Both the position numbers and the translations under genes were made by a program. Below the pieces are notes generated by a model that worked only from the letters and a program-made list of their open reading frames with translations, was not told where the DNA came from and made no database searches. A DNA stretch of 64,000 bases, taken from positions 62,001 to 126,000 of the forward strand of contig NZ_JBAWJZ010000002.1 of assembly GCF_043876835.1 (NCBI RefSeq), written 5' to 3'. Positions 10,421-19,594 of the stretch are shown one piece after another (the first letter of the stretch is position 1; each line of letters starts with the position of its first letter). The DNA is from Yeosuana sp043876835. GTDB taxonomy: Bacteria > Bacteroidota > Bacteroidia > Flavobacteriales > Flavobacteriaceae.

Positions 10421-10428
10421 CAAAATTA
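10421..10428 (-). promoter_or_regulatory. -7 element for the cation efflux gene
   Basis: On the minus strand this reads TAATTTTG, matching TAnnTTTG. It implies that the efflux gene has its own promoter rather than depending only on readthrough from the hydrolase gene upstream. Confidence 0.45.
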
Positions 10429-10464
10429 GTCTAAAGTCTTATAAGGTGAAGAATGTTTAACTTC

Positions 10465-11352
10465 TTATTTTAATTTTTCTTTAAAAAAAGCAATGGTTCT
10501 ATTCCAAGCTAAATCGGCAGCTTCTTTATCAAAACGAGGTGTAGTATTGTTATGAAACCCGTGATTTACATCAGGATAAAAATAAACAGTATATTCAATA
10601 TTGTGCTCTTTAAGCGTTGTTTCATAAGCTGGCCAACCAGCATTCACTCTGGTATCTAAACCTGCATATTGTAATAATAAAGGAGCTTTAATTTGAACAG
10701 CTTCTTCATCAGATGGTTGTCCACCATAAAAAGGGACAGAAGCTTTAAGTTCTGGAATTCTTACAGCCATCATATTAGCAATCCATCCGCCAAAACAAAA
10801 ACCAACAACACCAATGTTGCCATCACAATTATTATGGGATTTTAAATAGTTAAAAGCTGCTATGAAATCTTCTAACATCTCAAAACGATCACGTTTTTTT
10901 TGGAGTTCTCTTCCATCATCATCATTCCCAGGATAGCCTCCAAAAGGTGTCAAGGCGTCTGGTGCCAAGGTTATAAAACCTTCAAGAGCAGCACGCCGAC
11001 CAACATCTTCAATGTAAGGGTTTAAACCTCGGTTTTCATGAACAACAACAATCCCTGGTAATTTTTTAGTGTTGTTATCTGGTTGAGACAATAAGCCTTT
11101 AATAGAGCCTCCACCTTTAGGAGACTCATATGTTATATATTTAGATTCTAAACGCTCATCATCTGGTTTTACTAAAATACTATCCACATAATTTGGTGAG
11201 ATAAAACTTAAAAGAGAGGAAACAGTTAACCCACCAATAGCGTATATTGATAGTTTTTCTAAAAACTGACGTCTGTCTATTTTATTATGAGCGTAATCAT
11301 CATACAAATCAAAAATTTCCTGATTAATATCTTCTTTTTTTAAAGGTCTCAT
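10465..11352 (-). CDS. Dienelactone hydrolase family protein with Tat-like leader
   Basis: A 295-residue alpha/beta hydrolase of the dienelactone hydrolase family. The nucleophile elbow is GFCFGG with Cys186. The likely triad partners are Asp233 and His264, and the ENRG segment (Glu106) is also family-typical. Ahead of the domain is a 55-residue extension with a twin-arginine motif (DRRQFL, residues 26-31) and a hydrophobic stretch (about 36-50). This suggests Tat export or membrane anchoring; the extension before RR is long but seen in this subfamily. The natural ester or lactone substrate is unknown. It lies 15 bases downstream of the cupredoxin-like lipoprotein gene on the same strand, so the two are probably cotranscribed. 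Confidence 0.85.
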   Translation of the reverse strand: MRPLKKEDINQEIFDLYDDYAHNKIDRRQFLEKLSIYAIGGLTVSSLLSFISPNYVDSILVKPDDERLESKYITYESPKGGGSIKGLLSQPDNNTKKLPGIVVVHENRGLNPYIEDVGRRAALEGFITLAPDALTPFGGYPGNDDDGRELQKKRDRFEMLEDFIAAFNYLKSHNNCDGNIGVVGFCFGGWIANMMAVRIPELKASVPFYGGQPSDEEAVQIKAPLLLQYAGLDTRVNAGWPAYETTLKEHNIEYTVYFYPDVNHGFHNNTTPRFDKEAADLAWNRTIAFFKEKLK

Positions 11353-11367
11353 AAAATATAGATTTAG

Positions 11368-12336
11368 TTACTCTGAAACTACAAATGTTTTAAGCATGTT
11401 CTTACTCGCTGGATTTGGTACTTCTGATATTAAAACGTAACGACCTGGATCTAGATTAACCGTGAAATATCCTGTATCTCCGGCTCTCATATTGTTTACG
11501 CCACCTAAAAAAGTAACTCCTTTTGGAGCAGGTTCTATAAGTCCTTTTGGGTTAGACCAATCCATCCAATTATTTAAATTATCTAAATCGACATCATCAC
11601 TTAATTTAGCTAAATTTATATCATGGCCTATAAAATTTTCATGTGCAATTTGATCTTTGTAATACACAGAGAAACAGTGTTTGCCTTTACTTATATTGTC
11701 ATTGAAAACAATTCCATCTGTACTTGAAATTTCAATCTTCTCGTCTGCTCTTGGTTCAGTATTTCCTGAATTGGTTTCAGAAACAGTAATGCCTTTAGCC
11801 ATTCCCATTGATGTATGAAAAACACCGTTAGCCATTTTAACATAACATTCAATGATGTAAAAACCTGGGTCGAGCTTTACTGTTGTTTCACTAACCTGAT
11901 TGGGAGATATTAAACCAGAGCCTCCCAAATTTTTCATGTCCATAAACCATGAGGGAAGTTTTGCAAATTCAGCAAAGCCTTCTTTGGTTTTTCCTTCATT
12001 GATTAGTTTCATGCCATTATCGAAAGGTGGTCCAACTTCTTCAATAACGTTCTGCATTGTAATACTGTCTGGGTATTTATCTATTAGAAAAAAATGTGTT
12101 TGAGGTGAGGCATTTTTGTAACGAAATGTGTTCCATCCAGAAGTAATTGTATCTGGCATTTGAAAATCCATGTTCTGGGTAAGAATGTTAATTACATTCA
12201 CTTTTTCGATAGTACTTTCTTTTGTTTTTGGTTGTTTTTTGTCAGATTTACAAGATTGTACGTTTATTATAATTGCTAGAAATAAGGGGAAAATAAAAAT
12301 TGTCTTAAATGACTTAAGATACGATTGAGTTTTCAT
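11368..12336 (-). CDS. Lipoprotein with two cupredoxin-like domains
   Basis: A 322-residue lipoprotein; the signal peptide ends in a VQSC lipobox. I do not recognise a named family. Two beta-rich halves each end in a GFY or GRY strand pattern reminiscent of cupredoxin-like domains. In the first half, a THFF histidine, an ECY cysteine and an FHTSMGM segment could supply His-Cys-His-Met ligands, but the Cys-to-His spacing is wider than in plastocyanin. The second half lacks the equivalent Cys and Met. It lies 62 bases downstream of the TonB receptor and 15 bases upstream of the hydrolase, so it may be part of the receptor's regulon. Copper binding is inference only. Confidence 0.7.
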   Translation of the reverse strand: MKTQSYLKSFKTIFIFPLFLAIIINVQSCKSDKKQPKTKESTIEKVNVINILTQNMDFQMPDTITSGWNTFRYKNASPQTHFFLIDKYPDSITMQNVIEEVGPPFDNGMKLINEGKTKEGFAEFAKLPSWFMDMKNLGGSGLISPNQVSETTVKLDPGFYIIECYVKMANGVFHTSMGMAKGITVSETNSGNTEPRADEKIEISSTDGIVFNDNISKGKHCFSVYYKDQIAHENFIGHDINLAKLSDDVDLDNLNNWMDWSNPKGLIEPAPKGVTFLGGVNNMRAGDTGYFTVNLDPGRYVLISEVPNPASKNMLKTFVVSE

Positions 12337-12398
12337 AAAAAATGGTTGTTTGGTTGATAATTGTATTTATGTAACTCTATAAATATAAGTAACTTATA

Positions 12399-14717
12399 TT
12401 AAAATCGCAATCTAAAGCTAACATTTGGGGTAATGCCAAGAGATTGATTTTCCACTTTACTAACCGTTTCTTGGTTGTCTAAAGTGTAGTAAGTATTAAT
12501 AATATTTTTCTTGTTTGTAACATTCCAAACGGAAGCACCAATGGTTGCATGCGTATTATTTGAAATATCAAATTCGTAGGTCGCAGAGCAATCTGCGCGC
12601 AGGTAATCTTTTAAATTACTACTGTTTGGAGCTTCATAATTTATAGAACCATCAACAACCTCGTTATTTGCAACTGTTGTTGTTGTGGGTTTTCCTGAGT
12701 GCCAGTTAAGTCCTAATGCAAATTTAATTTTTTCATAAGTATATGTGCTTGCTAGAGTAACTGCATGACGAATATCGGCATTGTTTGGAAACGATTCTCC
12801 ATTGTTTAAGGAATCAAATGTGTAATCGTTTTTACTGTAAGTGTAACCAATCCAAGTGCTTATAAGATCATTAAATTGCTTGTTTATTAATACGTCAATA
12901 CCCTTGATTTGGTAACTTCCAATGGCATTTGTAAACTGATACTGGTTTTGAAAACCTTGGCTTCTGGTAGTAATGCCATCAACTTTTTTAATATAGCTTT
13001 CAGCACTAATTAAAAGGTTGTTTTTATTATAATGGATTCCGGTTGATATTTGCTTACTTTTAATAATAGGGATGTTGTTATTGTTTGAAAGTATCCAACG
13101 GCGTTTTTCAATACCTAAAAAATCGTTTTGCAAATCAATGATCTGTGAAGTGGTTTGACTTTTAAATTCGCCTAAAATCTCAAATCTGAAATCATTAAAA
13201 AAGCGCTGGCTAAAACTCAATCTTGGCTCAATTAAAAACAAATCAAATTTTTGGTGATAATTAAAACGAGTCCCAAATTTTAAATTGGTTTTGGCATTAT
13301 TTGATAGTAAAGAGCTTTCGGCATAAATGGCATGACTGCGAATAACTTCTTTGATATAACTTCTAAAAACCGGATTGTTAACGTCTTCAAGATTGCTTAC
13401 TCCAATTTCAGAAAACTGATAGCCACCATTAAATTTTAAATGATGATTGAGGTTATAATTTACATCAAACTTTACAGAACGGTCATTTACTTCATTCTCT
13501 TGTATTAATCTTTGATTGTTAAGGATATCATAGTTTGTAGCATCGAGATTGTAATTTGACATATACACTTGTGCTGTAGTTGATAAGCGTTCGTTCCAAT
13601 CTCTAGTGTAGGTAATTCCAGTAGCAAGATTTTGTTGAGACAATTTACTGTTTAAAGATTCATTGTTATCGTTGATAGTAGATTGTTCATCATAATTCAG
13701 GTTGTTATTTACATTTAAAAAATGAACTCTAATCCTATCTGTTTTGGTTATGTCATATAAGAATTTTGCTGTTATATCATAAAAATAAAAATCCTCATTT
13801 TGAGATATTGAGTAACTGTCATCTTTGGTGTTTGTTAAATCTGAATCCTGAAAAATGCGTTTAAAATACTGGTCGTAAGTTGGAGTTACAATCAAATCTG
13901 TTATTGAACGTCTGGTAGATAACTGTAATTCAGTTTTATTTGATAAAGGAATTTTTGCGTATGCATCAGCGTTTATCAGGTTAAATCCTGCACCTGCTTT
14001 AAAAATGTTATCAATATTATTTGAAAGTTGCATGTCTATAACACTGGAAATGCCATCGCCATATTTTGCTCTTGTTCCATTTTTTGCAACATTAACCTGT
14101 TTTGTGGTATAAGGATTGAATGCAGAAATCAGTCCGAAAAAGTGACCAGACTGATACATTTTAATGCCGTCCCAAAGGAAAAGGTTCTGATCATGCGTCC
14201 CACCTCTTACATTGATATTTGATACGGTTTCATCAACACTTAAAATACCTGGTAAGGCTTGTATGGTTTGCAGAATATCAGGTTCTATAAGTCCTGGTAA
14301 AATGCCAAAGGTTTCTGGTTTTATCGTGGTGGTTCCATCATTTAATTGGGTAATACCTTTGGTAAGATAATTAGATACAATAACTTCTTGTAGCCTTTGG
14401 GTTTTTATCGGTTCTGTAATATCATCAAATACTCTAACAACAATAAAACGGTTGTCTAAAATTTCGAAATCTAAATTGGTTCCGGCTTTAAGAAAATCAA
14501 TAGCTTCTACTAATGTTAAGTTTTCATCTGGAGCGCTTAATATTTTGCCTTTAATGGTTTCATCGGCATAGGAAAAACTAACATTGTATTTTTTTTCAAG
14601 GATTTTTAAAACAGAAATAAGCGGTTGCTTTTCTTTTTGAATAGTTTGAGCCTTAAAACTTGTAATATTCAAAAAAAATAAAATAATATAAATAGAAAGG
14701 ATACCTTTTCTAGTCAC
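12399..14717 (-). CDS. TonB-dependent receptor with N-terminal STN signalling domain (locus 1)
   Basis: A 772-residue outer membrane receptor. A signal peptide (ending FKA-Q) is followed by an STN (secretin/TonB short N-terminal) domain at about 30-95, which in FecA-type receptors contacts FecR. There is then a TonB-box-like EVIVSNYL stretch, a plug domain with the NVRGGTHDQN segment, and a 22-strand-type barrel ending in a C-terminal aromatic/Arg pattern (FRLRF). It has no carboxypeptidase-regulatory domain, unlike its paralogue in locus 2. The start overlaps the fecR stop by 8 bases, so the two are translationally coupled. No SusD partner is adjacent, which argues against a glycan-uptake SusCD pair. 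Ligand unknown. Confidence 0.92.
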   Translation of the reverse strand: MTRKGILSIYIILFFLNITSFKAQTIQKEKQPLISVLKILEKKYNVSFSYADETIKGKILSAPDENLTLVEAIDFLKAGTNLDFEILDNRFIVVRVFDDITEPIKTQRLQEVIVSNYLTKGITQLNDGTTTIKPETFGILPGLIEPDILQTIQALPGILSVDETVSNINVRGGTHDQNLFLWDGIKMYQSGHFFGLISAFNPYTTKQVNVAKNGTRAKYGDGISSVIDMQLSNNIDNIFKAGAGFNLINADAYAKIPLSNKTELQLSTRRSITDLIVTPTYDQYFKRIFQDSDLTNTKDDSYSISQNEDFYFYDITAKFLYDITKTDRIRVHFLNVNNNLNYDEQSTINDNNESLNSKLSQQNLATGITYTRDWNERLSTTAQVYMSNYNLDATNYDILNNQRLIQENEVNDRSVKFDVNYNLNHHLKFNGGYQFSEIGVSNLEDVNNPVFRSYIKEVIRSHAIYAESSLLSNNAKTNLKFGTRFNYHQKFDLFLIEPRLSFSQRFFNDFRFEILGEFKSQTTSQIIDLQNDFLGIEKRRWILSNNNNIPIIKSKQISTGIHYNKNNLLISAESYIKKVDGITTRSQGFQNQYQFTNAIGSYQIKGIDVLINKQFNDLISTWIGYTYSKNDYTFDSLNNGESFPNNADIRHAVTLASTYTYEKIKFALGLNWHSGKPTTTTVANNEVVDGSINYEAPNSSNLKDYLRADCSATYEFDISNNTHATIGASVWNVTNKKNIINTYYTLDNQETVSKVENQSLGITPNVSFRLRF

Positions 14718-15603
14718 GTTTTAGAATTATAGTATTGTTGTTTTTACTATAAGTTAAATGTAAAGGTAAAGTAATTGATTTTAAAGCTGTGCTTATATTT
14801 TTATGAGTAAAACCACCTGTAAACAATTGGTTTGTATCAATATTTTTAGCTTCAATGGTTACGTTGTACTGTCTTTCAAATTCAGATAAAACCTCTCTAT
14901 ATGGCAAGCTTTTAAATTGACTTTCGTTATTTATCCATGAAGGCATTGGGCTACTTTCTTTTTCTTTAGCAATTTTTTTCCCATCAATAATTAAAAAACT
15001 ATCACCAGCTTTTAATTTAGTGAGTTGTGAATTAAAAGTAACGCCAACAATGCCTTCATAGCAAATAACTTCAAAATAGTTGTCTCTTTGTTTTATATTA
15101 AATTCGGTTCCAAAGACTGTAACTGTTCCAGCTTTGGTAATAACATTAAATTTAGAGCCTTTGGCAACTTTAAAAAAGGCTTCTCCATCAAGTTCTACAT
15201 TGCGTTCATTTTTCCATGACTTTTTGTTGTAGGCCAAAAACGTTTTTGCATTAAGAGATACACTTGAGGCATCTGGTAATTCAATAGTGGTCTTTTCAGC
15301 TAACGATGTAGATATGGTTGTATCAATAGTTGTTGTGTAATAATATAAACTAAAACAAATTGCTAAAATTGCAGCAACTTTAATAAATGGTTTAACCCAG
15401 TTGTTTTGTTTTTTTGTTGTGTGGATAGTTTTTAAAACACGGTCAAGTTCTTTTGATGTATCAAAATCTTCCGCCTTAAAACCTTTTGTACTATTTGATA
15501 ATTTAATCAAATCATCATAGTCTTCAAGCTTTTTAAACGCTTCAAGTTCCTGATCGTTTAGATCATTATCCAGCCACTTCGATATTAAATATTCTTTTTC
15601 CAT
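14710..15603 (-). CDS. FecR family anti-sigma factor/regulator (locus 1)
   Basis: A 297-residue inner-membrane regulator. The cytoplasmic N-terminus (about 1-68) is the sigma-binding part. A single membrane helix lies at about 70-89. The periplasmic FecR domain has the family pattern (ELPDASSVSLNA, GEAFFKV, FGTEFNIK) and a C-terminal DUF4974-like region. It relays receptor occupancy to the FecI-type sigma. It is preceded by a candidate ECF promoter at 15622-15651, separate from the sigma gene, and overlaps the receptor gene by 8 bases. Strongly similar to the FecR at 36290. Confidence 0.95.
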   Translation of the reverse strand: MEKEYLISKWLDNDLNDQELEAFKKLEDYDDLIKLSNSTKGFKAEDFDTSKELDRVLKTIHTTKKQNNWVKPFIKVAAILAICFSLYYYTTTIDTTISTSLAEKTTIELPDASSVSLNAKTFLAYNKKSWKNERNVELDGEAFFKVAKGSKFNVITKAGTVTVFGTEFNIKQRDNYFEVICYEGIVGVTFNSQLTKLKAGDSFLIIDGKKIAKEKESSPMPSWINNESQFKSLPYREVLSEFERQYNVTIEAKNIDTNQLFTGGFTHKNISTALKSITLPLHLTYSKNNNTIILKRD

Positions 15604-15621
15604 GTTTTCTTAATACAACTA

Positions 15622-15651
15622 TATAACAATTAATACTTATTTTTTCCTACC
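15622..15651 (-). promoter_or_regulatory. Candidate ECF-sigma promoter upstream of fecR (locus 1)
   Basis: Minus strand: GGTAGGAAAA, then TGTTATA, fitting TAGG-N18-GTYWTA. The downstream box ends 18 bases before the fecR ATG. The same two boxes with identical spacing occur at three other sites in this window. Confidence 0.7.
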
Positions 15652-15677
15652 TAGGTTTATAAATTTCTTTTCATAAG

Positions 15678-16193
15678 TTATAGTTCTTTTATTTCTTGTC
15701 TTAATTTTTCCAGAGCTCCATAGATTCTTTTTTCAACAGCTTTTGTTGAAATATCTAAAATTTCTGCAATTTCTTTGAACCGTTTTCCTTCAACTCGGTT
15801 CATTAAAAATGCCACTCGTTGCGCTTCTGATAAATTTGAAAGCGCTTTTTGTAATTTCTCCATATACTGGTTTTCCTGCATTAAAAATTCAGGATTTTCA
15901 TTGGTGTATGATTTAGGTTTGGTTTGCTGATGTTTTAAAACAACTTTTTGATGGGCAACTTCATTCAGCATTAAATTGTTACCGGTTGTAAACAGAAAAC
16001 TTTTTGCTTTGTCGGGAGAAATTTTTGAGCAATTTTCCCATAATTTAATAAATGCTTCCTGAACCTTGTCTTTTGGATTTAATAAATCACCAAATTTGTA
16101 ATATAAAAAGTTGTGTAAATCTTTCGAATACTTATTAAATATTGATGAAAAAATATGTTCTTCGCAAATATGATCATGTAATTGTTTACCCAT
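15678..16193 (-). CDS. RNA polymerase ECF sigma factor, FecI type (locus 1)
   Basis: A 171-residue two-domain sigma factor. Region 2 includes the VQEAFIKLWENCSKI helix; region 4 contains the ISTKAVEKRIYGALEKL helix-turn-helix. Length and layout are normal for Bacteroidota FecI-like ECF sigmas, which direct RNA polymerase to receptor operons when released by FecR. The gene is separated from fecR by 74 bases containing a candidate target promoter. It is divergent from the repeat lipoprotein gene by 113 bases. It is clearly paralogous to the sigma at 35710 (shared WENCSKI, TTxNN, EKVV and EIAE segments), so cross-recognition of promoters is plausible. Confidence 0.95.
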   Translation of the reverse strand: MGKQLHDHICEEHIFSSIFNKYSKDLHNFLYYKFGDLLNPKDKVQEAFIKLWENCSKISPDKAKSFLFTTGNNLMLNEVAHQKVVLKHQQTKPKSYTNENPEFLMQENQYMEKLQKALSNLSEAQRVAFLMNRVEGKRFKEIAEILDISTKAVEKRIYGALEKLRQEIKEL

Positions 16194-16239
16194 TATTATT
16201 GGTTCTTTATTGTACTAAAATAAAAAAAAGGAAACAAAG

Positions 16240-16269
16240 GGTAGGGATTTTTAAACCTAAAATGTTTTA
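16240..16269 (+). promoter_or_regulatory. Candidate ECF-sigma promoter upstream of the repeat lipoprotein (locus 1)
   Basis: GGTAGGG, then TGTTTTA, fitting TAGG-N18-GTYWTA exactly. It ends 37 bases before the lipoprotein ATG. On the opposite strand the upstream box overlaps a TACCCTTTG sequence (16235-16243) that could be part of the sigma gene's own promoter. Confidence 0.7.
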
Positions 16270-16306
16270 TATAAAAATTGCCCTATGTCAAACTAAATTT
16301 TAAATC

Positions 16307-18043
16307 ATGAAAAAATTACTATTACTACCTTTTTTTGCCCTTTTAATGTTTATGTCTTGCCAACAAGAAGTTGTTGAGGTAACTCCTCCTACAGAAGGAG
16401 AAGCGCTTGTTGCGTCGTCAACGTTAACAAGTTTGATGGCCAATACATCGATCAAAGACGGGTCTGAAGACAATATCATTGACAAAGCAAATTGTCTGTC
16501 AGTTGATTTACCCGTTACGGTTATTGTAAATGGTATTGAAATCATTATTGATTCTAAAGAAGATTATGCAGCTATTAAAGCTGTTTTTGATGAGTTTGAT
16601 GACGATGATGATAATTTGGAAATAATGTTCCCTATCACCATTATTTTATCAGACCATACAGAAGTAACTATTAACAATAGTGCAGAACTACAAGAATTGG
16701 TACAGCAATGTATTGGTGAGGGTGAACCGGACGACGATATTGAGTGTATAGACTTCCAATACCCTATTTCGTTTTCAATCTATAACACACAGTTCCAGGT
16801 GATTGATGTTGTGACTGTTGAAAGCGACAGACAATTGCATCATTTTATTGAACGTGTTAAAGAAGGAGAGGTTTTTGCCAGTATTGATTTTCCTGTAACC
16901 ATGGTGTTAAGCGATGGGTCAACTGTAGTGGTTAACAATAATCAAGAATTGCAAGCTACCATTCAAGATGCCAAAGATGCCTGCGATGAAGATGATGATA
17001 ATGATTTTCATGACAATGATTTTACTAAAGAACGCCTAGATACACTTTTGGCTACTTGCCCATGGGTTGTCCATGATATGGATAGAAACGGACAGAACTT
17101 AAATGATCAATATCGTGATTTTGCAATGCTATTTGAAGATGGTGGAATTGTTAAGGTGCACGCAAGAAACGGAGATATGCTAACAGGCACTTGGAGCACA
17201 CGCATAACAGACAATGGTGCTTTAATAAAACTTGAATTTGATACTTTAGTTGATTTTACCTTAGAATGGTTTGTTTATGATATTGAATATGATAGAATAA
17301 AACTATTTACAGAAGGAGGAAATAAAATAATTTTACAAAAAAACTGTGATATTGTTTTTGAACAAACAGTAGAGAGGATAAAAAATTACTTAACAGAATG
17401 CTATTGGAGAGTTGATCGATTAAGTGTTGATGGAAACGACAATGAAGATAATTATATAGGAACACCTTTAAAATTCTTTGCAGATGACACTGTTAAAATT
17501 CGTGTAAACGGTGAACTTATAGCCGGAACATGGGATATCTTGCAACTAAACCTTGGTTTTGCATTGCAAATCCATTTAGAAAGCAGAGCCGATTTAGAAC
17601 TGGTATGGTTAATTACATCTTTAGAGCCGGATTTTATTAAGCTTGAAAACTTGAATAATAAAATGGAATTAGAAAGGCATTGTTTTGGCGGTGATGCAGA
17701 TGTAACTTTTATTGAAAATGTGCTTAATGCTGGTGTTTGGAGTGTGGCCCTTTATCAAGATGAAAATGTTGATAAGACCGAAAACTATTTCATGTACAGT
17801 ATTGATTTCATGGAAAACGGTTTGGTGAAAGTAACAGACCCCAATAATGGTATCATAGATGGTTCTTGGTTATCTTATAGAAATGATGGTTTACGTCTTG
17901 CTTTAAATTTTGGAATTGAAGCATCTTTCCAAGAATTTAATTACAGATGGAGAATAACATCCGTTTCAGAAACAAGAATCGAATTAAAAGATTTTAGTTC
18001 AAGCGGAACTGTTGAAAGCATTTTAGTTTTAGAAAGACAATGA
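16307..18043 (+). CDS. Repeat lipoprotein with four short N-terminal repeats and three lipocalin-like domains (locus 1)
   Basis: A 578-residue lipoprotein (lipobox FMSC, Cys18) of no family I can name. The N-terminal half has four repeats built on a D/F-P-V/I-T core followed by a polar turn and an acidic helix (about 62-95, 104-135, 147-185, 191-225). They are framed by Cys63, Cys135, Cys147 and Cys226 and separated by Asp/Glu-rich linkers. The C-terminal half has three repeats of about 100 residues (244-347, 357-459, 469-578). Each starts with a W after a C or G, carries a GTW or GSW turn and ends in an IKLE-type strand, resembling lipocalin-like domains. It is divergent from sigma/fecR/receptor, and the same arrangement recurs at 34458. 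Probably a surface or periplasmic binding lipoprotein working with the receptor; this is inference. Confidence 0.85.
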   Translation: MKKLLLLPFFALLMFMSCQQEVVEVTPPTEGEALVASSTLTSLMANTSIKDGSEDNIIDKANCLSVDLPVTVIVNGIEIIIDSKEDYAAIKAVFDEFDDDDDNLEIMFPITIILSDHTEVTINNSAELQELVQQCIGEGEPDDDIECIDFQYPISFSIYNTQFQVIDVVTVESDRQLHHFIERVKEGEVFASIDFPVTMVLSDGSTVVVNNNQELQATIQDAKDACDEDDDNDFHDNDFTKERLDTLLATCPWVVHDMDRNGQNLNDQYRDFAMLFEDGGIVKVHARNGDMLTGTWSTRITDNGALIKLEFDTLVDFTLEWFVYDIEYDRIKLFTEGGNKIILQKNCDIVFEQTVERIKNYLTECYWRVDRLSVDGNDNEDNYIGTPLKFFADDTVKIRVNGELIAGTWDILQLNLGFALQIHLESRADLELVWLITSLEPDFIKLENLNNKMELERHCFGGDADVTFIENVLNAGVWSVALYQDENVDKTENYFMYSIDFMENGLVKVTDPNNGIIDGSWLSYRNDGLRLALNFGIEASFQEFNYRWRITSVSETRIELKDFSSSGTVESILVLERQ

Positions 18044-18109
18044 AAAAATAAAGGAGGATTTTCATAAATTCGGTTGGTTAGGTTAATTATTTAAATTTCC
18101 TTTATACAG

Positions 18110-18143
18110 GCTGTCAAATCTATCGATTTGGCAGCTTTTTTTT
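18110..18143 (+). terminator. Intrinsic terminator of the locus 1 lipoprotein
   Basis: An 11-bp stem (18110-18120 with 18125-18135, one G-T pair) with a TATC loop, followed by eight T residues. Confidence 0.85.
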
Positions 18144-18192
18144 ATTCCTGCTTTTTTATAGTTTGATACTTCTATAATAAACTTCAAATCCT

Positions 18193-18200
18193 TAAATTTG
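18193..18200 (+). promoter_or_regulatory. -7 element for ffh
   Basis: TAAATTTG fits TAnnTTTG and lies 27 bases before the ffh ATG. Confidence 0.55.
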
Positions 18201-18226
18201 CGCATCTTAAAAATTGATGAAGAACT

Positions 18227-19555
18227 ATGTTTAATAATTTAAGCGATAAGTTAGATAAAGCATTACATGTTTTAAAAGGACATGGAAGTATTACAGAAGT
18301 TAATGTTGCAGAAACTTTAAAAGAAGTTAGACGTGCGCTTTTAGATGCCGATGTTAACTTTAAAATTGCAAAAGATTTCACAACCAAAGTAAAAGATAAA
18401 GCATTAGGACAAAACGTATTAACCACGTTACAACCAGGTCAGTTAATGGTTAAAATCGTTAAAGACGAATTGACCGAACTTATGGGAGGCGATGCCGAGG
18501 GAATCAATTTATCTGGTACTCCAAGTATTATTTTAATGTCAGGTTTACAAGGTTCTGGTAAAACAACTTTTTCTGGAAAGCTTGCTAATTATCTTAAAAA
18601 TAAAAAATCCAAAAAACCATTATTAGTTGCTTGTGATGTGTATCGTCCTGCGGCTATTGATCAATTACATATTGTAGGGGAACAAATTAACGTTGAAGTT
18701 TTTAGTGATAAAGGAAACAATGATCCGGTTGCCATTGCAAAAGCAGGTATTGCACACGCTAAAGCAAATGGTTATAACGTAGTTATTATAGATACTGCTG
18801 GTCGATTGGCTGTTGATGAGGTTATGATGACAGAAATATCTAATATTCATAAAGCCATCCAACCACAAGAAACCTTATTTGTGGTAGATTCTATGACAGG
18901 TCAGGATGCAGTAAATACGGCAAAAGCATTTAACGATGTTTTGAATTTTGATGGTGTTATCCTTACCAAATTAGACGGTGATACTCGTGGTGGAGCTGCT
19001 ATTTCAATTAAATCGGTTGTAAACAAACCTATCAAGTTTATTGGTACTGGTGAGAAAATGGAAGCTATTGATGTGTTTTACCCAGCACGTATGGCAGACC
19101 GTATTCTTGGTATGGGTGACGTTGTTTCGTTAGTTGAACGTGCACAAGAGCAATTTGATGAGGAAGAAGCTAGAAAACTTCAGAAGAAAATTGCCAAAAA
19201 CCAATTTGGGTTTGATGATTTCTTAAAACAAATTCAGCAAATCAAGAAAATGGGGAACATGAAAGACCTTATGGGGATGATTCCAGGAGCAGGAAAAATG
19301 CTGAAAGATGTTGATATTGATGACGATGCTTTTAAAGGTATTGAAGCTATTATCCACTCCATGACACCAAAAGAAAGAACAAATCCGGCCATTATCAACG
19401 CTAGCAGAAAGGTTAGAATAGGAAAAGGTTCGGGTACATCAGTGCAACAAGTTAATCAGTTGTTAAAGCAATTTGACCAAATGAGTAAAATGATGAAAAT
19501 GATGCAAGGTGGCGGCGGCAAGAAAATGATGCAAATGATGAAAAACATGCGTTAA
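18227..19555 (+). CDS. ffh: Signal recognition particle protein (SRP54)
   Basis: A 442-residue GTPase that binds signal sequences of nascent membrane proteins and docks with FtsY. It has an N domain (about 1-85) and a G domain with the GLQGSGKTT loop at 106-114, the DTAGR motif and the TKLDGD guanine-specificity motif. A methionine-rich M domain runs from about 300 to the end (repeated Met in the last 35 residues). Length is typical. It is followed 39 bases later by folD on the same strand, probably one transcript. Confidence 0.97.
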   Translation: MFNNLSDKLDKALHVLKGHGSITEVNVAETLKEVRRALLDADVNFKIAKDFTTKVKDKALGQNVLTTLQPGQLMVKIVKDELTELMGGDAEGINLSGTPSIILMSGLQGSGKTTFSGKLANYLKNKKSKKPLLVACDVYRPAAIDQLHIVGEQINVEVFSDKGNNDPVAIAKAGIAHAKANGYNVVIIDTAGRLAVDEVMMTEISNIHKAIQPQETLFVVDSMTGQDAVNTAKAFNDVLNFDGVILTKLDGDTRGGAAISIKSVVNKPIKFIGTGEKMEAIDVFYPARMADRILGMGDVVSLVERAQEQFDEEEARKLQKKIAKNQFGFDDFLKQIQQIKKMGNMKDLMGMIPGAGKMLKDVDIDDDAFKGIEAIIHSMTPKERTNPAIINASRKVRIGKGSGTSVQQVNQLLKQFDQMSKMMKMMQGGGGKKMMQMMKNMR

Positions 19556-19594
19556 TTAATTTTACTAAAAGAGATTAAATAAAATACACCACAT

